Positions 28,518 to 37,864 of a stretch of 64,000 nucleotides of DNA are shown here, piece by piece. The stretch covers positions 91,974-155,973 of the forward strand of contig CALWLW010000006.1 of assembly GCA_944381625.1 (NCBI GenBank), in the 5' to 3' direction. This DNA comes from an uncultured Lachnoclostridium sp. Its GTDB lineage: Bacteria; Bacillota; Clostridia; Lachnospirales; Lachnospiraceae. Under the pieces are notes generated by a model. The model did no database searches, had not been told where the DNA came from, and saw only the letters and a program-made list of their open reading frames with translations. The translations under genes were made by a program, and so were the position numbers. How positions within the stretch are numbered: position 1 is the first letter of the stretch; every line of letters starts with the position of its first letter.

Positions 28518-31015
28518 TTACAATTCTGCTGGAAGACAATGGAGATTATATAAAAAAGAAAAGGACACTTCAGAGCCTGGAGAAACAGCAAAAAGGAGAT
28601 TTCTTAATTAAAGTATATCCCAAAAGCTGCCGGGAGAGTTTTATAAGAAAAATTTCCGAAGAAGGAGAAGGATATTGTCTGTTCCTGTGTTCGGGCAGTG
28701 AGTTGATTTTGGAAACGGACAAAATTGATGCATGGCTGAAAAAATATAAAGCAGACTGGTATTACGGGGATGAGAAAATCCGTGGTATGGGGGAGACTCA
28801 AAAAGACAGTCCCAAACCGGATTTTGGAATCTTTGGCTTTGTATCTTATTTATTCACAGGGCAAGGGTTGATTTTTTCCCGCAGACTTCTGAAAGAAATT
28901 GTGAGAATAGATCCTGAAGATGATTTTCCTGCATTTATGCTGAAATTGTCTGTGGAAGCAGCCGTTTACAGCGACGGCGTACATATAGCGGAACCGCTTA
29001 TTTTAAGAGCGGCGGATGCAGGATCATATCGTATGGATCAAAGAGATCTGGAGCGGAGATTAAACCGTCTGCTTCGATCCAGAAATCTGGCATTTACAGC
29101 TGTGACGGATACAGAATGGAAGACCACTTATTTGTATGGGAAAAGGGGGAAAAATTATTCAACTACGTTGATTGTGGTATTTCATAATGCAGAAGAGGAG
29201 GCGTATTGGAGGGCCGTATACGAACCGACGTTGGGAGTGCAGCAGGTGGTTCTGCAGCTTTACGATAAAAATTGGGGATATACCTGGAATGAAGGCGCAC
29301 GCCGGGCAGATGGAGAGGTGCTTTTTTTCGTAAAAGCCGGGTGGCAGTTCCCGGAAGAATTTAAGAGCGCCGAATTGAAGGAGTATGCCGGGATTTCTCA
29401 TGTGGGAGCAGTATCTCCTGGATTATACAGTTGTTCCGGTGAAAAAATCTATACAGGAGCAGCGAGAGTCGGAAGAGGATTCTGTGCCGCTGTGTCATAT
29501 GAGGATGGAACCGGTCATGATTACAGAGAAGGCGTAAGGGAGATATCTGTACCTGCTTGGCAGTTTTTTGTTGTGCGTCGTACGTTATGGGAGCAGGCAG
29601 GAGGATTTGCGGAGGAGGAAATTTCAGCGGACTTTTGTGCTGCAGATTTTTCCATGCGTCTGGAAAAGCTGGGATATACAGGTCTTTACTGTGGACAGAT
29701 CCATGTGTTTGCCCTGGAAAAAACAGAAGAACACAGGCAAAAAGGTTTTTTGCATATGCTGGATCATTGGGGAGAAGATTGGGGGAAGGATCCATATTGT
29801 ACCAGATCCATGTGCAGAAATATGCTGGAGGAGTGTGGAGGGAATACAGTTCTTTACGTTCCGGAAAACTATAAATTTAATTCGGAAAACGGAAAAAAGC
29901 TTCTGGTTTTGAGCCATGAACTGTCGATGACCGGGGCTCCAATCGTTCTGATGTATGCGGTACGGATACTAAAAGAGAACGGCTTTGATGTGGTACTTCT
30001 GTCTCCCAAAGATGGAGTGCTGAAAAAGAATATACTGGAAGAACACATCCCGGTCTTGATCGACGAGGAAATTTATAACAGCGGCCGGTGGCTGACTTAT
30101 GCAGAAGAATTCGACCTGATACTGGTAAATACGGTGGTGCCATTTTTTTGTATTGATCACCTTAAAAAATCTTCTCTTCCGGTTATATGGTGGATTCATG
30201 ATGCCAGAGAAGGGTATGACATATATCTGAGACATGTTTTGCCGGAGAGCCTCGGAAAAAATATTGATACCTATTGTGTCAGCGGCTACGCGAAGGAAGC
30301 AGTCATGAAATACCGTGCCGGGTATGCGCCGGGTATTCTGCCATATGGTCTTCCTGACCTTGCGCATAATTACCTGGAAATTCCTCAATGGGAACATTCC
30401 GAAAACCGACTTGTATTTTTAATTGTAGGTACTTTGGAGCCTCGGAAAGGCCAGGACATACTGCTGGAATCGCTGAAGTATCTCAGGAAAACAGATCGTG
30501 ACAGAAGTATATTTTATTTTATTGGAGCTGAAAAATCAGCGGAAATCACAAAAGAATTAAAGACAGCGATAAAAAGAGATCCCGATATGATTCGGTGGAT
30601 TCCTTTTCTGAGCCGTGATGAGATATTTGAGGCATATGCGGGAGCGGCAGCAGTAATCTGCTGCTCCAGGGATGACCCTCTGCCTACGGTTATGGCAGAA
30701 ACGATGATGATGTCAGGCATCTGTATCTGCTCAGAGAATACCGGGACAGCAGAATTACTGGAAACGGGGAAAAACGGGTTTCTTTATCATGATAATTCAC
30801 CGGAAGAATTGGCCGAGTGCATCACTTATGTTATAAACCATTGTGCGGAGCTTGCTTCTGTCCGCAGGAAAGCGAGGGAAACATATGAGAAAGTGTTTTC
30901 CATGCAGGCTTTTAAAAACCGTTTGCTGAAAATTGTGGATCAGAATTTGAAAAAGAGGCAGAAAAATGGAAATGATTGCGAAAAGCGAATATCAAGCATT
31001 GATAGCAGCATATGA
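28514..31015 (+). CDS. Large glycosyltransferase with two degenerate GT2-like parts and a GT4 domain
   Basis: The 833-residue protein has an N-terminal GT2-like region (about residues 1-190) without a clear DXD, a second GT2-like region (about 215-430) that starts STTLIVVFHN and has WNEGARRADGEVLFF, and a C-terminal GT4 domain (about 460-815) with LSHELSMTGAPIVLM, LIVGTLEPRKGQDILL and ENTGTAELLETGKNGFLYH. Only the GT4 part looks fully equipped. It may add one residue while the degenerate parts position the acceptor. The start overlaps the ligase stop as ATGA and the end overlaps the next gene by 50 bases. Confidence 0.75.
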   Translation: MITILLEDNGDYIKKKRTLQSLEKQQKGDFLIKVYPKSCRESFIRKISEEGEGYCLFLCSGSELILETDKIDAWLKKYKADWYYGDEKIRGMGETQKDSPKPDFGIFGFVSYLFTGQGLIFSRRLLKEIVRIDPEDDFPAFMLKLSVEAAVYSDGVHIAEPLILRAADAGSYRMDQRDLERRLNRLLRSRNLAFTAVTDTEWKTTYLYGKRGKNYSTTLIVVFHNAEEEAYWRAVYEPTLGVQQVVLQLYDKNWGYTWNEGARRADGEVLFFVKAGWQFPEEFKSAELKEYAGISHVGAVSPGLYSCSGEKIYTGAARVGRGFCAAVSYEDGTGHDYREGVREISVPAWQFFVVRRTLWEQAGGFAEEEISADFCAADFSMRLEKLGYTGLYCGQIHVFALEKTEEHRQKGFLHMLDHWGEDWGKDPYCTRSMCRNMLEECGGNTVLYVPENYKFNSENGKKLLVLSHELSMTGAPIVLMYAVRILKENGFDVVLLSPKDGVLKKNILEEHIPVLIDEEIYNSGRWLTYAEEFDLILVNTVVPFFCIDHLKKSSLPVIWWIHDAREGYDIYLRHVLPESLGKNIDTYCVSGYAKEAVMKYRAGYAPGILPYGLPDLAHNYLEIPQWEHSENRLVFLIVGTLEPRKGQDILLESLKYLRKTDRDRSIFYFIGAEKSAEITKELKTAIKRDPDMIRWIPFLSRDEIFEAYAGAAAVICCSRDDPLPTVMAETMMMSGICICSENTGTAELLETGKNGFLYHDNSPEELAECITYVINHCAELASVRRKARETYEKVFSMQAFKNRLLKIVDQNLKKRQKNGNDCEKRISSIDSSI

Positions 31016-31520
31016 AAGGCTGCAGGAAGACTATGAGGATTTAGAACAGGAAAAACATCTGGCAGAGTGGAGAGAAAGATGCAGGAGTCTGGAAATACAG
31101 TCCGTTGAATGGGGAAAAGAAAGAGCAGGGCTGGAAGAGAAGCTTTGCCAGGAAGAGGAGAAAAATCGAATTCTAAGCCGCAGTGTAATAGAAAGGGAAC
31201 AGCACATGGAACAGCTGGAAATCCGGCTGGCGGAATATATGAGTAAAAGTGAAGCCTGCGAATCAGTGATAAAAGAGGAAAAGGAGCAGGCAGAGAAGTA
31301 TTTGGCGCGCATCCGCGAACTGGATCAATGGTGTGGACATCTGCAGTCTCTGTATGATGAGAGCCGGGAACGGGTCTGCGAACTGGAACAATGGAGTGGG
31401 CAGTTACAATCTTTGTGCGATGAGCGCCTGATCCGGATCAGACAGCTGGAATCTTATGTACATCACCCGTTGAAGGCTGCAAAAAAAGTAATGCGGAGGA
31501 TTGCAGAAAAGGAAAGGTAA
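30966..31520 (+). CDS. Coiled-coil protein of the glycan operon
   Basis: The 184-residue protein is almost entirely helical, rich in Glu, Gln, Arg and Leu, with no signal peptide or membrane segment. Near the C-terminus a unit of about 22 residues is repeated in tandem (ELDQWCGHLQSLYDESRER, then ELEQWSGQLQSLCDERLIR), after which a basic tail (KAAKKVMRRIAEKER) follows. No family was recognised. In size and position it could be a molecular ruler or scaffold for the neighbouring glycosyltransferases, comparable in principle to coiled-coil chain-length regulators, but that is inference. It overlaps the upstream gene by 50 bases, has AGAGG 8 nt before the ATG, and abuts the next start (TAAATG). 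Confidence 0.6.
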   Translation: MEMIAKSEYQALIAAYERLQEDYEDLEQEKHLAEWRERCRSLEIQSVEWGKERAGLEEKLCQEEEKNRILSRSVIEREQHMEQLEIRLAEYMSKSEACESVIKEEKEQAEKYLARIRELDQWCGHLQSLYDESRERVCELEQWSGQLQSLCDERLIRIRQLESYVHHPLKAAKKVMRRIAEKER

Positions 31521-33032
31521 ATGGCGGAAAATAAATTGGTAAGTGTGATTATTCCCATATATAATATGGAGAATTTTCTTGTAAAATGTCTGGATTCTGT
31601 GCGCTGCCAGAGCTATCAAAATCTGGAGATTATTCTGGTTGACGACGGTTCTACAGACAAAAGTGCTTTATTATGCGATTGTTTTGCAGAAATTGATTCC
31701 AGGATTCATGTGATTCATAAAGAAAATGGAGGGCTGGGGTCGGCTAGAAATGCCGGCTTGGAGAAAGCATCTGGAGAGTATATTTATTTTCTGGACAGCG
31801 ACGATTATATTGAACAGGTGTTGATTGAGAGGGCAGTGGAGGCTCTGGAAAGGACAGAAAGCGATTGGTGCGGATTCTGGGCGGTGAGAGAGGATCAGAA
31901 AGGAAGAGTGCTGTATAGAATCTCTTCTGAAGAGCAGGAGTGGGAGGTATCTGACCCGCAGGAAAGATTTGCTTTTTTGCTGGAGAGATTTTTAAATTAT
32001 CACATTGGCTGGGAAGCATGGATTCATGTATTCCGCAGGGACAATATTGTGGAGGCAGGGCTGCGGTTCGCTGATGAACGGGTTGTTTACGCAGAAGATC
32101 TGTTATTTTCTTTTGGCTATTTATTAAGGGCCAGAAAGGGAGTTGGCCTGCAGGATATTCTTTATCATTATGTGGAGAGAGAAAATTCTCTAATAGAAAA
32201 AAACAAAGACAGAAATGTTCTTCCAAAAATTCATCGGCTGGCTGAAGAAATGTACCTGCAGATTTGCAATTCACAGAATTCTTATATAAAAGAACGGTTT
32301 CACCTGCTGTATTTGTCATTGATGGAATGGCATGCCCGGCCATACATAGAAAAAAGGGGAGTGAAATGGGTCAGATCACAGATGGAAGAGATGCGCTGGA
32401 AGGAATTTTTTCCGACAGAGTATTTTTCCAGCCAGTTTGCAAAAGACATAAAAGAATACGGAGCACGATGTGGGGTTATCAGCATTTTAATTTTTATGGG
32501 AGGGAGAGAAGAAGAAAAAGTCAGGAGACTTTTGGATAATATTCTGCAGCAGAGTATTCAGAGACTGGAAGTGGTAATCATCTGGGAAAAAGAAGTGCGC
32601 CTGGAGAATGAAGACTGCCGCGTCAGGAATATCGTAATAGAAAATATAGACAAAGCGGACATTTTTTACTCAGGATTTAAGGCCGCACACGGCGAGTATG
32701 TTTATTTCCCGGATATGGGGGAGGAAATACCGGATGCGGCCTTTTTACAATATGTAAGCGATTCAATGAAGTATAACCTGTGCGATGTTGGTATTTTATG
32801 CAGAGATGTTGAGTATACGGAGGTATATGAAACAGGAACAGTAATGGAGAGAAAGAAAGTGCGTACGCTTTTAGAAAGGATGGAACTGACTGCAGACAGA
32901 GTGCTGTTTCGAAAAGATCTGCTTTGGAAAAGCGGTTTGAAAGATATAGAAGGAATCGGCAAATACATGAAAAATCTGATTTTATCCGGAAAAGTCATTT
33001 TTTTGAAAGAGGATAAAAAAGATGAGATATAA
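31521..33032 (+). CDS. Family 2 glycosyltransferase with extra C-terminal domain
   Basis: The 503-residue protein has a complete GT2 domain (about residues 1-240): SVIIPIYNMENFLVKCLDSV, ILVDDGSTDKS, ENGGLGSARNAGLE and the metal site FLDSDDYIE. The C-terminal half (about 330-500) looks like a second, degenerate GT2-type fold (GVISILIFMGG start, LQQSIQRLEVVIIWEKE) without catalytic motifs. It would add a sugar from a nucleotide donor in the cytosol. It begins directly after the coiled-coil gene stop and overlaps the first acyltransferase by 11 bases. Confidence 0.85.
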   Translation: MAENKLVSVIIPIYNMENFLVKCLDSVRCQSYQNLEIILVDDGSTDKSALLCDCFAEIDSRIHVIHKENGGLGSARNAGLEKASGEYIYFLDSDDYIEQVLIERAVEALERTESDWCGFWAVREDQKGRVLYRISSEEQEWEVSDPQERFAFLLERFLNYHIGWEAWIHVFRRDNIVEAGLRFADERVVYAEDLLFSFGYLLRARKGVGLQDILYHYVERENSLIEKNKDRNVLPKIHRLAEEMYLQICNSQNSYIKERFHLLYLSLMEWHARPYIEKRGVKWVRSQMEEMRWKEFFPTEYFSSQFAKDIKEYGARCGVISILIFMGGREEEKVRRLLDNILQQSIQRLEVVIIWEKEVRLENEDCRVRNIVIENIDKADIFYSGFKAAHGEYVYFPDMGEEIPDAAFLQYVSDSMKYNLCDVGILCRDVEYTEVYETGTVMERKKVRTLLERMELTADRVLFRKDLLWKSGLKDIEGIGKYMKNLILSGKVIFLKEDKKDEI

Positions 33033-34083
33033 GAAAAAAGTGATCACTATTGGAGCGTTTGATCTGGCGAAAGGTATGGGGATGTTTTGCATTGTGGCGG
33101 GGCATACCATATTCAATTATGATGTTCCGTTTACGGCTGTAAGTACAGGACTCAAAATTTTTGGAACAGGATTGATGCCCATGTTCTTTTTGATCAGCGG
33201 TTTTGGATGTAAAGGAACAGAAGAAAAGAAGTATTTGAAAAAAACGGTGAAGGAGCTTTTGATTCCGTATTTTTTTGTAACGGCTGCAGCGGCGGTTCTG
33301 TTTCCGGTCCTGCATTTTCTTATGTTCCGTTGGTGGCCAGGGACCTGGGATGAAACAAAAAAAATCGTTTTGGCATATTTAACGGGCTGTTCAAAGTCAG
33401 GAAGAGTATTTCTGGGATCAGAACTTTATGAATGCAGCGTGGTTTGGTTCCTTCTGGCTCTGTTCTGGTCATCGAACATTTTAAATCTGATCCTGAAGAG
33501 AATTTCAGGAAGGGTTCAGATCATTGCAGTGCTGGTATGCGTGGCCGCGGGGGCAGGATGTCTGGCGGGAGATATATGGATGTTCTGTATCCCGCAGGGA
33601 CTTTTATCTGTGGGTTATTTATACTTGGGATACCTGATGAAAAAGACCGGTTGGCTGGAAAAGAAACTGCCGGTCTGGCAGAAGCTGCTTTTGTCTGGAA
33701 TTTCGGGAGCCGAAGTAGTATGGGGAGGCATTAATCTGGCATATGGAATTTTTCGCTGGGGAGCGTTGGATTATTTTGGGGCAGGCTTGGCCGGTATACT
33801 GATGATACGTGTTACGTTATGGTTCAACAGATATGATGGAGTCTTTCTGGAGAAAATCCGTAAAGTCGGAAGATATTCTTATTATGCCATGTGTGTTCAT
33901 TCTGTTGAAATGAACTGTATTCCGTGGTACTTATTTGCCTCTTGCTTTGCACGGTTTCCATATGCCGGGTATTTTTTCCAGATTCTTGTTAGGGGAACGA
34001 TTATATGGGCAGGATGCATGGTTTTAAATAAAATTTCAGCAAGGAAGAGAAGAACATTGCAGCCAGGTGGTGGAAGCTGTTGA
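33022..34083 (+). CDS. Acyltransferase-3 family membrane protein 1
   Basis: The 353-residue protein has about ten membrane helices and the family start FDLAKGMGMFCIVAGHTIF with the conserved His of the AT3 (OafA/WecH, fucose-4-O-acetylase-like) group, then GLMPMFFLISGF and LLIPYFF. Such enzymes move an acetyl or other acyl group across the membrane onto sugars. It is the first of three tandem homologues that share the layout FR/RWWPG, LYECS/TPLWYLLALFW and CIPWYL near the end, so they arose by duplication. AAAGAGG precedes the ATG. Confidence 0.82.
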   Translation: MRYKKKVITIGAFDLAKGMGMFCIVAGHTIFNYDVPFTAVSTGLKIFGTGLMPMFFLISGFGCKGTEEKKYLKKTVKELLIPYFFVTAAAAVLFPVLHFLMFRWWPGTWDETKKIVLAYLTGCSKSGRVFLGSELYECSVVWFLLALFWSSNILNLILKRISGRVQIIAVLVCVAAGAGCLAGDIWMFCIPQGLLSVGYLYLGYLMKKTGWLEKKLPVWQKLLLSGISGAEVVWGGINLAYGIFRWGALDYFGAGLAGILMIRVTLWFNRYDGVFLEKIRKVGRYSYYAMCVHSVEMNCIPWYLFASCFARFPYAGYFFQILVRGTIIWAGCMVLNKISARKRRTLQPGGGSC

Positions 34084-35138
34084 GCAGACGAAAGAAAACA
34101 ATATCAATAGGTACATTTGATCTTCTGAAAGGTCTTGGTATGACAGGCATCGTTGCCGGACACATTTGCCGGAAATATTCCGTAGATTTTTTGCCGTTTC
34201 AAATATATTTGATGATGTTCGGGCCTGGTTTGATACCTATGTTTTTCCTGTTGAGCGGCTTGGGAGGGAAAAAGCGTGAAATAAAGGATGCATGGAAGAA
34301 AAATGCAAAAGAACTTCTTTTTCCATATTTTTTGACGACGGCTGTTGTCGCTGCAGTATTTCCCTTGTGCCATTACATGGCATTCAGGTGGTGGCCAGGG
34401 GCAATGACGGAAACGCTGCGGACAGTATCCGCTTTTTTGACCGGGTGCCCAAGAGGCGGGAATACGGTCTTTGGGTTTCGGATTTATGAGTGTACGCCGC
34501 TATGGTATTTGCTGGCTTTGTTTTGGGCGGCAAATCTTACAAATATATTTTTGAAAATTCCATCGGCAGGCTGGAGAAACGCTGTGATTTGCCTGTGCGT
34601 GCTGTCAGGGTATCTGGGGAGCTCTGTAAATTTCTGGTATGGCTGTATCCCGCAGGGGTTAATGGCGGTGGGATTTTATTACGCCGGGTATCTGATCAAA
34701 AAGAATAAATTGCTGGAGAAGAATTGGAGCAGCTGGATCTATGTGGTTTTAGGCATAGTATCGGCGGTGGAATTAATATTTGGGGAGATGCAGTATTCTT
34801 ATGGAATTTTTAAGCTGGGCTTACTGGATTACGTCGGATGCGGATGCATAGGAATACTGCTGCTGCGTCTGGGTATCTGGCTTAATCGGTTTAATGGAAC
34901 CATATCTGAATGGATCCGACGGCTCGGCAGATACACCTACTGGGCAATATGTGTCCACGGCGTAGAACAAAACTGTATTCCATGGTATTTACTGTCGGAT
35001 AGTATGAGCAGTTATCCGAATGTGGGTTTCCTGACAGAATTGTTTTTGAGAGGGATTTTGATTGTGTCGGGGTGCCTGATCATCCGCAGGTGGTCTGTAT
35101 TCGCACATAGAAAAAAGTGGAATCAATACAGGAGATAA
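34080..35138 (+). CDS. Acyltransferase-3 family membrane protein 2
   Basis: The 352-residue homologue of the preceding gene has the same motifs: GTFDLLKGLGMTGIVAGHICR, LIPMFFLLSGLGGK, RWWPGAMTE, YECTPLWYLLALFW and NCIPWYLLSD. The start is TTG 34080, overlapping the previous stop as TTGA. The three copies have diverged throughout their length, so they probably differ in acceptor or acyl group. Like the others it sits in the membrane with the active-site histidine near the N-terminus. Confidence 0.8.
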   Translation: MSRRKKTISIGTFDLLKGLGMTGIVAGHICRKYSVDFLPFQIYLMMFGPGLIPMFFLLSGLGGKKREIKDAWKKNAKELLFPYFLTTAVVAAVFPLCHYMAFRWWPGAMTETLRTVSAFLTGCPRGGNTVFGFRIYECTPLWYLLALFWAANLTNIFLKIPSAGWRNAVICLCVLSGYLGSSVNFWYGCIPQGLMAVGFYYAGYLIKKNKLLEKNWSSWIYVVLGIVSAVELIFGEMQYSYGIFKLGLLDYVGCGCIGILLLRLGIWLNRFNGTISEWIRRLGRYTYWAICVHGVEQNCIPWYLLSDSMSSYPNVGFLTELFLRGILIVSGCLIIRRWSVFAHRKKWNQYRR

Positions 35139-35142
35139 AATT

Positions 35143-36249
35143 ATGAATACTCATAAACGGAACAGGATGACGCTTGGCATGTTCAATTTTATCAAAGGTA
35201 TTGGCATGATAGGAATTGTAATGGGACATGTTCAAAGCAACTATGTTCTTACGTTGCCAATTCTGCTGATTATACTGGCAGTTTTCAGCAGAGGGCTGAT
35301 GCCGATGTTCTTTATGATCAGTGGAATTGGTTTTCGAAACTCGAGAAATTTTAGACATATAAAAAAAGACGTAAGGGATATGTTGGTTCCGTATCTGATA
35401 ACGATGGCCGCAGTGGCAGTTCTCTTTCCTTTGGTGCATTATATGGTGTTCCGATGGTGGCCTGGAACTGCAGAAGAAACATTCCGTATTTTTTTGACAT
35501 TTTTATTTGGATGTCCTCATTCAGGAAAATGCATATGGGGAGTTCCTTTGTATGAATGCACGCCGATGTGGTATTTATTATCTCTATTTTGGGCGTCAAC
35601 ACTTTTAACTCTGTTTTATAAATTTTTAGGGAATAAAAAGAGAAATCTGGCTGTGATGATATGCGTTATACTGGGCTGGTTTTTCGCTGTTACGGACATA
35701 TTCTGGTATTGGTGTGTTCCTCAGGGAATGATGGCAGTCGGTTTTCTTCAAATAGGATACGTAATTAAGGAACGCTGGTGGATGGCAGGGAAATTAGAAA
35801 AAAAAATAATTCTATTAGTCGTTGTACTTGCGGCAGCTGAATTGTTCCTGGGGAATTTTAATATGGCTCATGCTGATTTCGCCTGGGGAGTTCTGGATTA
35901 TGCAGGAGCGGGATGTATTGGATTCTTACTGATTCTTTTTGGAAAAAGAGCGGATCGGATTGGTGGGTTTGTATTTGAAGCAATACGAAAAATAGGACGG
36001 TACACCTATTGGATTATGTGTTTTCATGCAGTGGAAACAAACTGTATTCCATGGTACCTTTGGGCGCAAAGATTTGAAGATCATCCCCAAACAGGATTTT
36101 TTTTGGAATTGTTTATCAGAATGGCATTATTAGGGGGCTGCTGTATGGCAGCAGACAGATTGTACAGGGCTATGAGAAAAGGGAAGGAGATGGGGCAGAA
36201 TGTACAGAAAAGAATACCTGAAAAGGGTATTGGATCGGTTTCAAAATGA
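35143..36249 (+). CDS. Acyltransferase-3 family membrane protein 3
   Basis: The 368-residue third homologue has GMFNFIKGIGMIGIVMGHVQ, GLMPMFFMISGIGFR, RWWPGTAEE, LYECTPMWYLLSLFW and NCIPWYLWA. It begins 4 bp after copy 2 with GGAGA upstream, and its last 50 bases overlap the second AMP ligase. Its position beside the ligase-carrier pair suggests that this copy could use the carrier-bound acyl group, in the way DltB uses DltC, although it belongs to AT3 rather than MBOAT. Confidence 0.8.
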   Translation: MNTHKRNRMTLGMFNFIKGIGMIGIVMGHVQSNYVLTLPILLIILAVFSRGLMPMFFMISGIGFRNSRNFRHIKKDVRDMLVPYLITMAAVAVLFPLVHYMVFRWWPGTAEETFRIFLTFLFGCPHSGKCIWGVPLYECTPMWYLLSLFWASTLLTLFYKFLGNKKRNLAVMICVILGWFFAVTDIFWYWCVPQGMMAVGFLQIGYVIKERWWMAGKLEKKIILLVVVLAAAELFLGNFNMAHADFAWGVLDYAGAGCIGFLLILFGKRADRIGGFVFEAIRKIGRYTYWIMCFHAVETNCIPWYLWAQRFEDHPQTGFFLELFIRMALLGGCCMAADRLYRAMRKGKEMGQNVQKRIPEKGIGSVSK

Positions 36250-37621
36250 ATTTTATGAAAAAGAAGCTTTCTCTGTCTATGACGGTATACATGTGCGCAG
36301 GATATCTTTTGGAAAATTCAGAATGGATATTTTAAAAGCGGCAGCGTATTTCCAGAGTCATAATATAGTACAGGAACATATCGCTCTGGCGGCTGAAAAC
36401 AGTTATGAGTGGTATGTAGCATTTTTTGCGGTTTTGGCAAGCGGGAATATTGCGGTGCTGATAAATCCTGATCTTCCGGAAAATGAGATTTTGGATCAAT
36501 GTGAATTTGCTGAGGTAAGTATTGTCTTTTGTGGCAAAAGGAAATGGCAAAATAAAGGAAAGATGAAAGCATTAAACTGGCAGGAACTGACGGAAAGGTC
36601 TCAAATGGAAATGAAAATGGTGTATGAGCCGGATAAAGATGCCTTGTCCTGTTTATTATTTACATCCGGAACACTGGGGAGCAATAAGGCTGTGATGCTG
36701 TCTGCCGGAAATCTGGAAGTTTGTATGAGTGATGTTATGGATAAATTCCATGTGCAACGGACAATTTTAGTATTGCCCTTATATCATATCAGCGGGATCG
36801 GTGGGACGCTTTATCTGTTGGCAAACGGGAAATGTGTATGTATTGGAAGAGGCGTCAAATATATTTTTCAGGATCTTCCGATTCTGAATCCGGATCATAT
36901 GTCTATGGTGCCTGGAATTATGGAAAGTTTCATTAAAATTTTAAAAAGGTGTGCGGATTCCCGGGAAAGGGAAAAACATATAGGGACGGCTTTAAAACAC
37001 TTGGGTGTAGGAGGCGCTGCTGCGGGTGAAGAATCCTGCCGCTATCTGATAAAACAGGGGTTTGAGCTGGGAACAGGATATGGCCTCAGTGAGACGGCTG
37101 GATATGGAACTGCAGGGATGCTGACAGAAAGCAGGCTGAAAAGTATAGGAAAACCGCTGAGTGGAATGCAGTGCCGCATTGAGAATGGAGAGATCCTCTT
37201 GTCAGGCTCCGCATTGATGCTGGGATATTATAAAGATCAGGAAGCTACTCAAACGGCTGTTAAAAACGGCTGGCTTTATACGGGAGACCTGGGATATCAG
37301 GACAGCGACGGTTGGTATTATCTGACAGGAAGGAAGAAAAATGTGATTATTCTCTCCAATGGAGAAAACGTGAGCCCAGAACAGCTGGAAGAAATATTGG
37401 GCAGATGTGAAGATATTCTGGAGTGCCTGGTATACAGCGTCCCTAAAGGAATCTGTGCGGATATCTATACAAAGGATAGGCCGGCTGCTGCCGCTTATAT
37501 AAAGAATTATAATCATAGTGTTCCCACGTACCGGCAAATTTTCCGTATCAACTATTCTGATGCCCCTTTGGAAAAAACGGGAAGCGGGAAAATAAAAAGA
37601 AAGGAGAATCAATATGAGTGA
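36200..37621 (+). CDS. AMP-dependent acyl/aminoacyl ligase 2
   Basis: The 473-residue paralogue of the gene at 27132 has the P-loop variant FTSGTLGSNKAV, YGLSETAGYG, YTGDLGYQDSDGWYYL, the hinge GRKKNVIILSNGENVSP and TGSGKIKRK with the C-terminal lysine. It activates a carboxylic acid as its adenylate. The carrier protein gene overlaps its end by 8 bases, so it is the likely partner that loads the carrier, an arrangement like DltA-DltC. The ATG at 36200 has AAGGAG 10 nt upstream. Confidence 0.82.
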   Translation: MYRKEYLKRVLDRFQNEFYEKEAFSVYDGIHVRRISFGKFRMDILKAAAYFQSHNIVQEHIALAAENSYEWYVAFFAVLASGNIAVLINPDLPENEILDQCEFAEVSIVFCGKRKWQNKGKMKALNWQELTERSQMEMKMVYEPDKDALSCLLFTSGTLGSNKAVMLSAGNLEVCMSDVMDKFHVQRTILVLPLYHISGIGGTLYLLANGKCVCIGRGVKYIFQDLPILNPDHMSMVPGIMESFIKILKRCADSREREKHIGTALKHLGVGGAAAGEESCRYLIKQGFELGTGYGLSETAGYGTAGMLTESRLKSIGKPLSGMQCRIENGEILLSGSALMLGYYKDQEATQTAVKNGWLYTGDLGYQDSDGWYYLTGRKKNVIILSNGENVSPEQLEEILGRCEDILECLVYSVPKGICADIYTKDRPAAAAYIKNYNHSVPTYRQIFRINYSDAPLEKTGSGKIKRKENQYE

Positions 37622-37853
37622 AAAGGAAGTATTGGAAAAAGTCATTGATATTTTTTCCAGGGTAACGGAGGCTGAAGAAATTACAGAGGACAGTGAATTG
37701 ATCGAAGATCTGGAACTGAGTTCCATAGACGTGTTTACACTGCTGGCTGATCTGGAAGCTGTATTTGATATAATAATTCCAGAGAGGCTGGTGAGGGAGA
37801 TGGGGACGATAGAGGATGTAAAAGAGATCATTATGGAACTGTTGGAAAATTGA
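37614..37853 (+). CDS. Acyl carrier protein
   Basis: The 79-residue acidic four-helix protein has the phosphopantetheine attachment site at Ser37 in DLELSSIDVFTLL (the usual Asp before the serine is a Ser here). It would carry the acyl or aminoacyl group made by the overlapping ligase to one of the three membrane acyltransferases. It is too divergent to be the FabF-cycle ACP and is embedded in the glycan operon, which points to polymer decoration. A GGAGA site precedes the ATG. Confidence 0.85.
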   Translation: MSEKEVLEKVIDIFSRVTEAEEITEDSELIEDLELSSIDVFTLLADLEAVFDIIIPERLVREMGTIEDVKEIIMELLEN

Positions 37854-37864
37854 GGTGCGGTGCC

